A DNA stretch of 45,457 nt from Microcaldota archaeon (lineage in GTDB: Archaea; Micrarchaeota; Micrarchaeia; Anstonellales; J096), in assembly GCA_026982895.1 (NCBI GenBank), contig JALWQW010000019.1, positions 80,500-125,956 of the forward strand, in the 5' to 3' direction. A program made the translations under genes and the position numbers. This document shows positions 15,547-23,167 of this stretch, piece by piece (positions within the stretch are counted from its first letter, which is position 1; the number at the start of each line of letters is the position of its first letter). The notes beneath the pieces were generated by a model. That model was not told where the DNA came from and did no database searches. It saw only the letters and a program-made list of their open reading frames with translations.

Positions 15547-16383
15547 CTAATCCACCTTCACTATAAGACGAGCTGAGCTGTTGCTTTTTATAATTATAAC
15601 ATCGTTTGGCTCTAAATAAGTATTTATAAGAGGGACTCTCCACATGCCGTAGCATTTACATGTATTGTTTTTCTCCAAGTTCTTCAATTCGCTCTTTGGG
15701 GCTATGTAAAGGATTGTATTTTTGTCGAGGCTTTCTATTTGGGCAAAGACCCTTCCATTCAAAGGCAGTTCGACGAAGCCGTAACCTCCATAGACGGGGA
15801 CATCTACTTCAAAGGTTTTGTTCAGATATATTGTCGTTATATAACAGGTTTTTTCTTCACAGGCGACGCCGACGCCCAATGTTTCATACATAGGACTAAG
15901 CATAGTTTTTCTATGTGGTGGGCTATCCAACCAGCCTTTTATTGCACTTCCGCTCAAGTTGTTTTCATCCTTCAGGTAAGCCAGATTTTCTCCCACAGCT
16001 CTATAAGAGATATTAGCGGCCTTCAATCTATCTTCAACATCTTCCCCTTGTGGAGAGTAATGGGAAAAGAATCCCTCCTTTAACATTCGTTCAGAGTATG
16101 CCCTCGCAACCGCACTCGCTCTTTCATCGTAGGCAAGCTCCCCTACATTGTGTGCTTTTCTTACCTCATTTACAGCGTCATATATTGATAATTCATCGTC
16201 GCTGGGCGTAAAGTTCTTGCTTCCCATGGCTGATGTGCTTCTGCCGATTATCTGTATGTTTGGTTTTTCCTCTAGACCTGCCGAGAGGTATTTTGAAAAA
16301 TCATTCATGCTTTTATCGACGCAACCGACTGTGAGAAGCAGGAAGCTAAATGTTATTACCAATAATACTCCGTGCCGCATCAT
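15547..16383 (-). CDS. CAP/SCP-domain secreted lipoprotein
   Basis: The protein has 278 residues. It has a short signal sequence with a lipobox-like LTVGC (Cys21), suggesting a lipid anchor on the outer face of the membrane. A linker follows to about residue 60. The CAP (SCP/PR-1) domain spans about residues 64-185: AVNEVRKAHNVGELAYD, then SHYSPQGEDVEDRL, ENLAYLKDENNLSG, and WLDSPPHRKTML with the expected His near the cavity. A C-terminal beta-rich region of about 90 residues is unassigned. The start could be ATG 16383 or 16380. It heads the operon with topA, an odd pairing. The TATA box is shared with the divergent ATPase gene. Confidence 0.9.
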   Translation of the reverse strand: MMRHGVLLVITFSFLLLTVGCVDKSMNDFSKYLSAGLEEKPNIQIIGRSTSAMGSKNFTPSDDELSIYDAVNEVRKAHNVGELAYDERASAVARAYSERMLKEGFFSHYSPQGEDVEDRLKAANISYRAVGENLAYLKDENNLSGSAIKGWLDSPPHRKTMLSPMYETLGVGVACEEKTCYITTIYLNKTFEVDVPVYGGYGFVELPLNGRVFAQIESLDKNTILYIAPKSELKNLEKNNTCKCYGMWRVPLINTYLEPNDVIIIKSNSSARLIVKVD

Positions 16384-16404
16384 AGCCCTGTATTGATTGT
16401 AGTG

Positions 16405-16414
16405 GTTTTAAAGG
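16405..16414. promoter_or_regulatory. bidirectional palindromic TATA box between the CAP and KaiC-like genes
   Basis: The palindrome TTTAAA (16407-16412) is centred at 16409.5, about 26 bases from the ATG at 16383 and about 25 from the ATG at 16434. This repeats the geometry seen at 10007. Confidence 0.6.
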
Positions 16415-16433
16415 TTTGCTTTCAAATTAGGCC

Positions 16434-17300
16434 ATGGAAAAGCACATATATGCTCTTTACGAGTTGGCAGACCAAGCGCCGAGAGTCTTTGGCGTTAAGA
16501 CAGGCACCCGTCTAGATAATATGTTTTATGTCTATGAGCAGGATGAGAGCGGCAGGATTATGAAGCGCACCCTTGGCGGTATTCCATACCAGAGTATAAT
16601 GAACTTAGTTGGCTCGCCAGATACGGGCAAGAGCCTCTTTGCTATGCAATTTGCCCTCTATCAAGCTTCGTTGAATTATAAGATTGTTATTCTCACGACG
16701 GAAACGCCGGCCAAGTTTTTATACAATTCTATAAAGGAGCGTTCGTTAGTTTTAGGTAAGAATTTTGATGAGATAAGCAGGAATATTTACATAGTGGATG
16801 TGAGCGAGGATGATAAGCTCCGCACCAGCCCGCATGCTATTCTTGAGCTTATGAAGAATGCCATTGAAACCAGTGGCGCGACTATATCGCTCGTTGATTC
16901 TATAACAGGCCTCTATGAGCATAATGAATTAGATGCTAGGAAGGTTGTGCGCCGTTTTTACAACTTCCTCAAATCTAAGAAGCAGACGGGCTTTTTAATT
17001 TCTCAAAAGAGGCGAAGCCAAGAGTCTTCGACTGTAGAAGCAGCTGGCGGTTTGGGCGTAGCGCACATTGTTGATGGCAGCATTGTTTTAGATAAAAAGC
17101 TCGTCAGCACGAAGTACGAGGAGACTATTTACGGCGTTTCTTTGGGCTCTGTTATAAGGACGATTCGTATAGATGGATGCAGATTAGCAGGCCACGAACA
17201 ATCCACCCATATACTCAAAATAAACGATGCAGGCGTTGTCGATATCGGCGAAGAGCTCTCACTTCATATAAAGAAAAATAGAGAGAGGGCTATGCTCTGA
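16434..17300 (+). CDS. RecA/KaiC-superfamily ATPase, RadB- or KaiC-like
   Basis: This single-domain P-loop ATPase has 288 residues. The Walker A motif is GSPDTGKS (60-67), followed by a helix (LFAMQFALYQA). The strand IVILTTETP carries the KaiC-like catalytic Glu region. Walker B is ISLVDSITGLYEH. QTGFLISQKRRSQESS and GLGVAHIVDGSIVLD match the late KaiC/RadA core. It lacks the helix-hairpin-helix domain of RadA and has only one ATPase domain, so it is not the main recombinase. A RadB-like or KaiC-like regulatory role is possible. It is followed after 8 bases by the Nudix-Nth gene in an operon, suggesting a DNA repair link. Confidence 0.85.
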   Translation: MEKHIYALYELADQAPRVFGVKTGTRLDNMFYVYEQDESGRIMKRTLGGIPYQSIMNLVGSPDTGKSLFAMQFALYQASLNYKIVILTTETPAKFLYNSIKERSLVLGKNFDEISRNIYIVDVSEDDKLRTSPHAILELMKNAIETSGATISLVDSITGLYEHNELDARKVVRRFYNFLKSKKQTGFLISQKRRSQESSTVEAAGGLGVAHIVDGSIVLDKKLVSTKYEETIYGVSLGSVIRTIRIDGCRLAGHEQSTHILKINDAGVVDIGEELSLHIKKNRERAML

Positions 17301-17308
17301 GGATAATT

Positions 17309-18316
17309 ATGTTTAAGGTTTCATATCCTAGACCTGTAGCTTCTGATGCCGTCGTGGTTAATCATGGAAAAATAGTCCTCGTTAAGAGAAAGCACAAGCC
17401 GTTCAAAGGTGATTGGGCCTTACCAGGAGGTATGGTTGAAAGGGAATCTGTCGAGGCGGCGCTTGTTAGGGAAGTTAGAGAGGAAACAGGTCTAGATGTT
17501 GAACCAATGTTTGTTACAGGCGTTTATTCCAATTTAAGCAGAGACCCTAGAAAGACCATAAGCATAACTTATCTTTGCCGATTGAAAGGTGGCACATTGA
17601 AAAGCAGCGACGAAACGAAGCCGAGATGGTTTCCAATAAGCGAAGCCCTTGCCCTTCCAAAGGCCTTTGACCACGATATTGTCCTCAGAGAGGCGTTGGG
17701 TAAATTGGTGCATTATTTTATAGACACGATGCTGATGGAAGGGTTGAAGCGCGATGCGCCTGTCCTCCATTTGAAAAGAGCTGGCGGCGCTTTTAGACGG
17801 CTTGTCTTTATAATGCTCTCTGCCCGCACAAAAGATGAAACCACTGAAAAAGCGGTCGATGCACTTTTCTCCAAATACAAAAGTCCTGATGCCATTGCCA
17901 AAGCCTCGCTGCGGGATTTGGAAAAGATACTCTATGGCGTTGGCTTCTACAAGGTGAAAGCAAAGCATTTGAAAGCCCTCTCTAAATTCGTTGCGCAGAA
18001 GGGTATTCCAAACAGCGAATATGAGTTGAAAAAATTGCCTGGCGTTGGTCCTAAAACTGCCAGGGTTTTTTTGGCTGAGCTTGGCCATTCTGTCGTTGGA
18101 GCGGATGTTCATGTTCATAGGATAAGCAATCGTATCGGTTTGGTGAAGACGAAGAATCCAAGAGAAACTGAGAAAGCATTATCATTTTTAACACCGTGGG
18201 AGCGCCGACATGTCAATTTGGCTATGGTCGCTTATGGCCAGACGCTATGTAAGCCTATAAAGCCCCTTTGCCATGAGTGCCCTATCCGCGACTTCTGTGC
18301 TTCTTTTAAAGGTTAG
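17309..18316 (+). CDS. Nudix hydrolase - endonuclease III fusion
   Basis: This 335-residue protein joins two enzymes. Residues 1-140 are a Nudix domain with a complete box: G40, E46, R54-E55, E58-E59, G61, L62. It probably hydrolyses a nucleoside diphosphate derivative. Residues 150-335 are a HhH-GPD DNA glycosylase/AP lyase. The hairpin is LPGVGPKTARVF with the catalytic Lys249, and Asp266 lies in GADVHVHRISNR. A [4Fe-4S] cluster loop has Cys 314, 321, 324 and 330 (CX6CX2CX5C). The catalytic Lys marks it as Nth-like, not MutY-like. Sanitizing oxidized nucleotides and excising damaged bases would be a logical pair. GAGGAT, overlapping the upstream stop, is the ribosome-binding site for the ATG at 17309. 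Confidence 0.93.
   Translation: MFKVSYPRPVASDAVVVNHGKIVLVKRKHKPFKGDWALPGGMVERESVEAALVREVREETGLDVEPMFVTGVYSNLSRDPRKTISITYLCRLKGGTLKSSDETKPRWFPISEALALPKAFDHDIVLREALGKLVHYFIDTMLMEGLKRDAPVLHLKRAGGAFRRLVFIMLSARTKDETTEKAVDALFSKYKSPDAIAKASLRDLEKILYGVGFYKVKAKHLKALSKFVAQKGIPNSEYELKKLPGVGPKTARVFLAELGHSVVGADVHVHRISNRIGLVKTKNPRETEKALSFLTPWERRHVNLAMVAYGQTLCKPIKPLCHECPIRDFCASFKG
18304..18311 (+). promoter_or_regulatory. possible TATA box of the C/D box sRNA
   Basis: TTTTAAAG lies inside the last codons of the Nudix-Nth gene, centred 26 bases before the C box. It could give the sRNA its own promoter. Processing from the upstream mRNA is the alternative. Confidence 0.35.
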
Positions 18317-18329
18317 CCTTCTTATTTTT

Positions 18330-18398
18330 ATTAGTGATGAGTTTGGAGGAACCTGAGCTTCGCACGGGGCGGTGATGAGGTGACTTGACTCTGATGTT
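18330..18398 (+). ncRNA. C/D box guide sRNA (double guide)
   Basis: All four boxes are present in order: C GTGATGA (18334-18340), D' CTGA (18353-18356), C' GTGATGA (18372-18378) and D CTGA (18391-18394). Both guides are exactly 12 bases, GTTTGGAGGAAC and GGTGACTTGACT, and the D'-C' spacer is 15 bases, the compact symmetry typical of archaeal sRNAs. It would direct 2'-O-methylation by fibrillarin/Nop5/L7Ae. By the fifth-base rule the targets are the C in GUUC-C-UCCAAAC and the second A in AGUC-A-AGUCACC. I cannot place these targets in rRNA without the rRNA sequence. It fills the gap between nudix-nth and trm5. Confidence 0.82.
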
Positions 18399-18409
18399 GT
18401 TTAAGTGTT

Positions 18410-19411
18410 TTATTCTTTGAACCGAAAATCTACAACCCATCTGCTTATTGTCGCAGAGTAGCTGCCGCATGCCTTTGCATAAAGGACTTCGATTTCTTTA
18501 CCGAGCTTTTTTATAGCAGCCTTTATTTTCTTTATGGCATCGTCTTCGCCGCTCGCAAAAACATATGCATGCACCATGGCGTGGTCTTTTGCTAGATAAT
18601 AAGCAACATCGAAGAATTCAACAACATCCTTTGGCAGGGGCATGATAATCCTATCTGCCCATTTCTCCCATTTCTCATCTTTTAAGAGGTTTCTAACATC
18701 CCCCTCTATTATTTTGACATTTTCAACATTGTTTAAGAGTGTATTCTTCTCAGCATATTTGCTCGCTATATCATTCAGTTCGACGCTTATAATCTTACAT
18801 GTGGGGCATTTTTTTCCTATTAATATGCTGTATGGGCCCACTCCTGCGAAGAGTACTGCAACATTCTCCTTTGGCTTTACAAGTGAGGCTATTCTTGCTC
18901 TTTCTGTGGATAGTCTTGGGCTGAAATAAACTTTATCGACATCTAAATTAAGCAGTATTCCATTCTCCTTGTGCGTTGTTTCTGTTTTGTCGTCGCCAGC
19001 TAGCAACTCACTTTTTCTCACTCTAAATTCGCCTTCGACAGCAGTGGCTTTTTTCCTAACGCTCTTTATCTGCTTATGGCATTTTAAGAATTTCTCCGCT
19101 TCCTTCTTCAATTCACCTTCCGAAAGATTTCTCGGGTCGACGATGGCTATGTCGCCGATTACATCCACAGCGAGCTTAGTTTTACAGTCATCTTTGCTCC
19201 TTTTAAAATTCATTTCTATTAAACCAAATTCTATTTCTTTGCCTTTCAGTTCGCTAGCAGCCCTATCCAAACTTTCACCAGGCATTACCGGAAAATAAAC
19301 ATAATCGACATCTCTCTCTATATTGTATCCTGTTATTAATGCTCCACTGTCCTTCAGTATTGCGTGTGCTTCTTCTGCCCATCTTCGCTTTACTTTGATT
19401 GCCAGCACCAC
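18410..19411 (-). CDS. trm5: tRNA (guanine37-N1)-methyltransferase, Trm5 family
   Basis: The product is an S-adenosylmethionine-dependent enzyme of 333 residues. It probably makes m1G37 next to the anticodon, preventing frameshifts. The N-terminal half carries the D1/D2-type domains. The motif KVYFSPRLSTERARIASLVK (about 160-180) is typical of Trm5. The SAM-binding loop is VLFAGVGPYSIL, followed by SVELNDIASKYAEKN. The active-site motif reads IMPLPKD where many homologues have N-x-x-P-type sequences, so a Trm5/TYW2 distinction is not absolute. Translation begins at GTG 19411, immediately after the pheS TAA, with AAGGAG just upstream. A second GTG follows directly. Confidence 0.9.
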   Translation of the reverse strand: MVLAIKVKRRWAEEAHAILKDSGALITGYNIERDVDYVYFPVMPGESLDRAASELKGKEIEFGLIEMNFKRSKDDCKTKLAVDVIGDIAIVDPRNLSEGELKKEAEKFLKCHKQIKSVRKKATAVEGEFRVRKSELLAGDDKTETTHKENGILLNLDVDKVYFSPRLSTERARIASLVKPKENVAVLFAGVGPYSILIGKKCPTCKIISVELNDIASKYAEKNTLLNNVENVKIIEGDVRNLLKDEKWEKWADRIIMPLPKDVVEFFDVAYYLAKDHAMVHAYVFASGEDDAIKKIKAAIKKLGKEIEVLYAKACGSYSATISRWVVDFRFKE

Positions 19412-20800
19412 TTACCACTCCTTGGCGTTCTCCAAAAAGTCTATATCATTTGTGTAAAAGTCGCGAATATCCTCTCTGGCCAATAGGAGCATCAGAGGTC
19501 GTTCTAAACTTAAACCAAAGGCTAGGACAGGATATTCTGCACCGAGCGGCTCTACAACTTCTCTTCTAAATATTCCAGCTCCTCCGAGTTCAAGCCATTC
19601 CTTTTTAGGCTCAAACCATACTTCTATCTCTAGGCTTGGCTCTGTATATGGAAAGTAGCTGGGCCTGAATCTAACCTTTGGGAAGCCTATTTTGGCGTAA
19701 AAGGTTTTAAGTATGCCCAAAAGATGGCGGAAATTTACATTCTTGTCGGCTATAATGCCCTCGACTTGATGGAATTCTGCTAGGTGTCTATAATCTATGG
19801 CTTCATTCCTGAAAACCCTTCCTATGGCGAAAAATTTGCCTCTCTTATGCTTCCACAATGTTCTAGCAGACAGCACCGTTGTATGCGTTCTCAGTGCCAT
19901 TTTTCTAGCTTCTTCTTCCTTCCATTTATAATGCCAGCCCTTCTCATGCACCTCCTTTATTTTTTCCTTTAAATCTTCTGGAAATTTGCTCTCACTCCTC
20001 ATCGGCAGGAAGAAAGTATCAGCCAATTCCCTGCTGGGGTGGTCTTGGGGTTGGTATAAAGCGTCGAAATTCCAAAAGCTTTCCTCAACATAATTTCCAT
20101 ACATCTCCTTGAAGCCCATACTGAGAAATACCTGCCTTATTTTCTCAATGGCCTTGTTGATTGGATGTTCCACTCCTGATGGGTATGGCTTAATATCCTT
20201 TGGCTTCACCACATAACTCTTGAATTTAACCCCTTTCCACGAACCGTTTTCTAACATCTCCTTAGTCAGACGCTGGCCTTCTTCACTAAGCTCATATCTT
20301 CTTCCCTCTTCAGTTATTTTTGCATGCACCTTCAATATCTTCTTTTCCTTAACATAATTTCTCCTCAATAATTCCTTAACCTCTTCTTCATTTAACGCTT
20401 TTCCATCCTTCGCCTTTTTCAAAGCTGTTCTTAGCCAATAATTGCTCAAATCACCCTTTATTTTGAATGTGCCTTTATCAACTTCGGCTAAACCTTTTTC
20501 TTTAAGTTTCCCTACAAATCCTCTAAGCTCGTTGGGTATATCCCTCATGACTTTTCCATCGTATTCTCTGAGCATCTCCTCTGGGAGTTTTTCAAAAGCC
20601 TTTTCACCTTCTTCAGTAAGCTCATACTGTTTCTCTTTATTAGTCTCGAGCTCGACAAGCCCCTTTTCGCTCAGAAAGTAAAGGCTTCTATTAACACCAT
20701 CAGCGTTAATGCCTGTTTTGCTGACTAACTCTTCGCCGCTAGCCTCTCCAAGTTCCTTCAATGCTTTAAGAAGTTCTACTTCTGTTTTTGTTAGCTCCAT
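19412..20800 (-). CDS. pheS: phenylalanyl-tRNA synthetase alpha subunit
   Basis: This is the catalytic subunit that charges tRNA-Phe, working with PheT, whose gene is not in the window. It has 462 residues from ATG 20800. The N-terminal 150 residues are winged-helix DNA/tRNA-binding-like modules (KALKELGEASGEELVSKTG). The class II catalytic core begins around residue 200: motif 2 ARTLWKHKRGKFFAIGRVFRNE, then AEFHQVEGIIADKNV, YFPYTEPSLEIEVW, and motif 3 PVLAFGLSLERPLML. GGTGG precedes the ATG at 20800 by 5 bases, so I prefer it to ATG 20812. It still overlaps the upstream membrane-protein gene by 35 bases, which implies translational coupling. Confidence 0.95.
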   Translation of the reverse strand: MELTKTEVELLKALKELGEASGEELVSKTGINADGVNRSLYFLSEKGLVELETNKEKQYELTEEGEKAFEKLPEEMLREYDGKVMRDIPNELRGFVGKLKEKGLAEVDKGTFKIKGDLSNYWLRTALKKAKDGKALNEEEVKELLRRNYVKEKKILKVHAKITEEGRRYELSEEGQRLTKEMLENGSWKGVKFKSYVVKPKDIKPYPSGVEHPINKAIEKIRQVFLSMGFKEMYGNYVEESFWNFDALYQPQDHPSRELADTFFLPMRSESKFPEDLKEKIKEVHEKGWHYKWKEEEARKMALRTHTTVLSARTLWKHKRGKFFAIGRVFRNEAIDYRHLAEFHQVEGIIADKNVNFRHLLGILKTFYAKIGFPKVRFRPSYFPYTEPSLEIEVWFEPKKEWLELGGAGIFRREVVEPLGAEYPVLAFGLSLERPLMLLLAREDIRDFYTNDIDFLENAKEW

Positions 20801-21587
20801 ATCTACCACCATGGAAGGTTGTTATTATATACAAATATGCTGCTCCTAAGAATATGGCGATACCCACCAAAAGTTGTCCATCACCCTCACTTAGCAGGTT
20901 GCTTACACTCGATATAAGCCTGCCAAAATATTGGCTTATCTCCTGAGGTATGCTCTCTTCTACCATAACTTTTAAACGAAAGGATACGAGTATGATGTCG
21001 TTCCAGTAAATCATATCAGCTTTTGTAGGCAGTTCTACTTTTTGCAAATTGTTTGGGAAAGGATTTACATCGACTATCTCACTTCCTTCTGGCAATACAA
21101 TCATGAGGACTTTATCTCTGTTCAATATAAGATTTCCATTTTTTGTCTTCGGGTAATTAAGCACATCTGGATTTAAGCTATAAACATAGACGCGGGGTTT
21201 AAGCATTTTCTTTTGAAAGAGCTCTTCACCTTTTGCTATATCATAACTTACCAATACATCTCCAACATATTTACCCGACAGAGTCGTTTTAACTGGTTGA
21301 GGATTTATCTCCACATTTTCTACATCTACTTTACTTGTATCTATATGTATTTTAACATCTGAGCTGTTTAATGCATGTGCCCATGCGCTGAAAGTGTTTA
21401 TCTCACCAGCTTTATTATAATTTACTACATCTACTTCATTGTCCATGCTGACAACATATTTCTCCTCTATGTTTATTGAACCATCTTCGTGAAGGTTTAT
21501 CTTCAATGTGTGGCTTTTGAGGTTCATGCCAGCAAATGTGAAGCCGACGAAGATAATGGCTAGCAGTAGGATTAACTGTGCCTTCAT
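20766..21587 (-). CDS. secreted membrane-anchored protein of unknown function
   Basis: This 273-residue protein begins with a signal peptide (KAQLILLLAIIFVGFTFAG) and ends with one membrane helix (LLVGIAIFLGAAYLYIITTF, about 240-259) and a short basic cytoplasmic tail. The region between would be outside the cell. It is beta-rich, with repeated hydrophobic-polar strands (HTLKINLHEDGSINIEEKYV) resembling a bacterial-type DUF2207-like predicted extracellular domain, but that match is only an impression. It heads the transcript that continues into pheS and trm5, an odd partner for translation genes. A TATA-like ATTAAAAA lies about 27 bases upstream of the ATG. Confidence 0.8.
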   Translation of the reverse strand: MKAQLILLLAIIFVGFTFAGMNLKSHTLKINLHEDGSINIEEKYVVSMDNEVDVVNYNKAGEINTFSAWAHALNSSDVKIHIDTSKVDVENVEINPQPVKTTLSGKYVGDVLVSYDIAKGEELFQKKMLKPRVYVYSLNPDVLNYPKTKNGNLILNRDKVLMIVLPEGSEIVDVNPFPNNLQKVELPTKADMIYWNDIILVSFRLKVMVEESIPQEISQYFGRLISSVSNLLSEGDGQLLVGIAIFLGAAYLYIITTFHGGRYGANKNRSRTS

Positions 21588-21609
21588 AAGCCCCTTTAAA
21601 GCCCAATCC

Positions 21610-21617
21610 TTTTTAAT
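21610..21617 (-). promoter_or_regulatory. TATA box of the membrane protein-pheS-trm5 operon
   Basis: Minus-strand ATTAAAAA is centred about 27 bases before the ATG at 21587. The 192 bases between this gene and the coiled-coil gene otherwise hold T-rich sequence with no recognisable element. Confidence 0.45.
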
Positions 21618-21723
21618 AGTATCTCTATAGCTACTACTTGATTACTATTTTAACCCATTTACATTGCTCTTTTCTTCATGATATTGTTTTGTTTTTTGTT
21701 CTTTTTTGTAAGCACAGCCCTAT

Positions 21724-21734
21724 GTATTTAAAAG
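21724..21734 (+). promoter_or_regulatory. TATA box of the Lys/Glu-rich coiled-coil gene
   Basis: TATTTAAAAG is centred about 50 bases before the ATG at 21780, giving a leader of about 24 bases that contains GTGAT just before the start. Confidence 0.45.
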
Positions 21735-21779
21735 GATTACCGCCAAAGAAGAATGAAAATTTTTTGTAGTGTGATATGA

Positions 21780-22655
21780 ATGGCTAAAAAAGAGACTCTT
21801 TCGGATGAAAAGGCCGTTGAGGAGACGAAGGCTCTAGAAAATGCCGCTGCTGACGAAGCTGAGAAGGTTACCGAGGCGGCTAAGACGGAAGAGGTTAGTG
21901 AAGCAAAGAAGGCAAATTCGAAAAGCAATGAAGATGCTGTAAAGGAAAAGAAGGCTAAACGCAGCAAGAAGAAGGTAGAAGAGGGCAACGAAGAAAAATC
22001 AGACAAGGCAGTAGAGAAGAAAGGCAAAGATGAAGTTAAAGAAAGTGACGAGAGCAAAGAGAAGAAGAAAACAAAAGGCGCTGGGAAGAGCAAAGACGCT
22101 AAAAAAGCCAAGGAAAGCAAAAAGGCGGAGAAGCCTGAAAAGCCCAAAAATCCCATAGATGCGAAAATAGACGAGCTGAATGCTAAAAAACGCGAGCTCA
22201 TATATAAGGTTAAGAATGCCACGAAGCAGCTTAAATACAAGAAAATTGAGCTTGAAGCTCTTGTAAAGATATTGAAGGACTATGACGAGAGTAAAGTTCA
22301 GAAGCTGCAGAGGCGCTTAAAGAGCCTCGAATTTAAGATAGCTACGCGGGCTTTAAACAACAAAGCAGAGAGGGAGCTCGTTAAGCGCATTATGGTAATC
22401 GAGAAAGAGCTTGCTCAATTTAGGCCTATGATGAAGGCCAAGAAGAGACGCAAATTCTTGGAAGAAGATGTTTCCAAATTAGAAGAAGAAATTAAAGACC
22501 TCGAATCTAAATTAAAGGAAATCCGCGAGGAGTTAAGAGGTCTATTCAGGAAGAAGAAGACCGAAGAGATTGCCAAGAAGAGAGGTGTCTCTATAAGCGA
22601 TGAGCGTGAAGAGCTTGTAACGCTCGGCGACATCATCGTTATGGAAGAAGAGTAA
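21780..22655 (+). CDS. Lys/Glu/Ala-rich coiled-coil protein
   Basis: This 291-residue protein has two parts. Residues 1-125 are low-complexity and charged (repeats of K, E, A, D, S such as KAKRSKKKVEEGNEEKSDK), probably disordered. Residues 126-270 form a long coiled coil (KIDELNAKKRELIYKVKNA, then KLEEEIKDLESKLKEIREEL). It resembles archaeal coiled-coil proteins of unknown function. No enzyme motif is present. The gene is followed by tRNA-Gln and the RNA polymerase operon on the same strand, which hints at a housekeeping locus but not at a role. I cannot assign a function. Confidence 0.8.
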   Translation: MAKKETLSDEKAVEETKALENAAADEAEKVTEAAKTEEVSEAKKANSKSNEDAVKEKKAKRSKKKVEEGNEEKSDKAVEKKGKDEVKESDESKEKKKTKGAGKSKDAKKAKESKKAEKPEKPKNPIDAKIDELNAKKRELIYKVKNATKQLKYKKIELEALVKILKDYDESKVQKLQRRLKSLEFKIATRALNNKAERELVKRIMVIEKELAQFRPMMKAKKRRKFLEEDVSKLEEEIKDLESKLKEIREELRGLFRKKKTEEIAKKRGVSISDEREELVTLGDIIVMEEE

Positions 22656-22676
22656 TTTCCTTTTTTATATTTTATT

Positions 22677-22749
22677 AGCCCCGTCGTCTAGTGGCCAAGG
22701 ATGCCGGGTTCTGGCCCCGGTGACCCAGGTTCGAATCCTGGCGGGGCTA
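22677..22749 (+). tRNA. tRNA-Gln (anticodon CTG)
   Basis: A full cloverleaf is visible. The acceptor AGCCCCG pairs with CGGGGCT, the anticodon stem is CCGGG/CCCGG around loop TTCTGGC, and the T arm is CCAGG-TTCGAAT-CCTGG. The anticodon CTG reads CAG. The discriminator base is A and no CCA is encoded. The first pair is A1-U72, as in archaeal tRNA-Gln that is charged through Glu-tRNA-Gln and the GatDE amidotransferase. No intron is seen. Confidence 0.96.
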
Positions 22750-22825
22750 TATTTTTCTTTTTACATTAAAATATTTTTCCAAACCGCTAATTTATCATGC
22801 TATTCTATGCTACCTAACATATAGC

Positions 22826-22833
22826 TTTATAAA
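22826..22833 (+). promoter_or_regulatory. TATA-like box before the RNA polymerase operon
   Basis: TTTATAAA is centred about 20 bases before the rpoH ATG, a little closer than the 25-27 bases seen elsewhere. A weaker CATATAG about 29 bases away is the alternative. Confidence 0.4.
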
Positions 22834-22849
22834 ACCTTCCCTTACATTA

Positions 22850-23137
22850 ATGGCAACGCCTCGAGGTGGGATTTTGGCAGTTAGGAAGAAGGAAACCAGC
22901 TTAGATATTGTTAATTATTTCTTAATACCGCCTGTTAGGGTTTTGTCCGACAAGGAGAAGAAAAAAGTTTTTGATAAATACGGTGTTGGCTCTGAGCATT
23001 TTCCAAAAATTTTGGAGTCGGACCCTCTTGCTAAAGCCCTCAAATTGAAAGTCGGAGATGTTATCGAAATAAAGAGGGATGACGGAACGGGCGAATACCT
23101 TGCTTATCGCGTCTGTGTTTCTTCTTCAGATGAGTGA
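22850..23137 (+). CDS. rpoH: DNA-directed RNA polymerase subunit H (Rpo5)
   Basis: This 95-residue protein matches the C-terminal domain of eukaryotic Rpb5 and helps form the downstream jaw of the polymerase. The core runs from about residue 24 (YFLIPPVRVLSDKEKKKVF) through LAKALKLKVGDVIEIKRDDG to YLAYRVC. It has about 15 more N-terminal residues than most archaeal homologues. No other ATG is available, so the ATG at 22850 is kept. It is the first gene of the classic rpoH-B-A1-A2 operon, with rpoB starting 30 bases later. Confidence 0.95.
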   Translation: MATPRGGILAVRKKETSLDIVNYFLIPPVRVLSDKEKKKVFDKYGVGSEHFPKILESDPLAKALKLKVGDVIEIKRDDGTGEYLAYRVCVSSSDE

Positions 23138-23167
23138 TTTCCCACTCATGGTCATAGGTGAATATCT

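Noticed and set aside
21737-22240. Minus-strand 167-codon frame opposite the coiled-coil protein
   Set aside because: It is a Ser/Phe/Leu-rich mirror of the low-complexity Lys/Glu/Ala region and has no independent signal.
22655-22676. T-rich stretch before tRNA-Gln as a terminator
   Set aside because: T-rich runs are common here and no other evidence marks this as a termination site.
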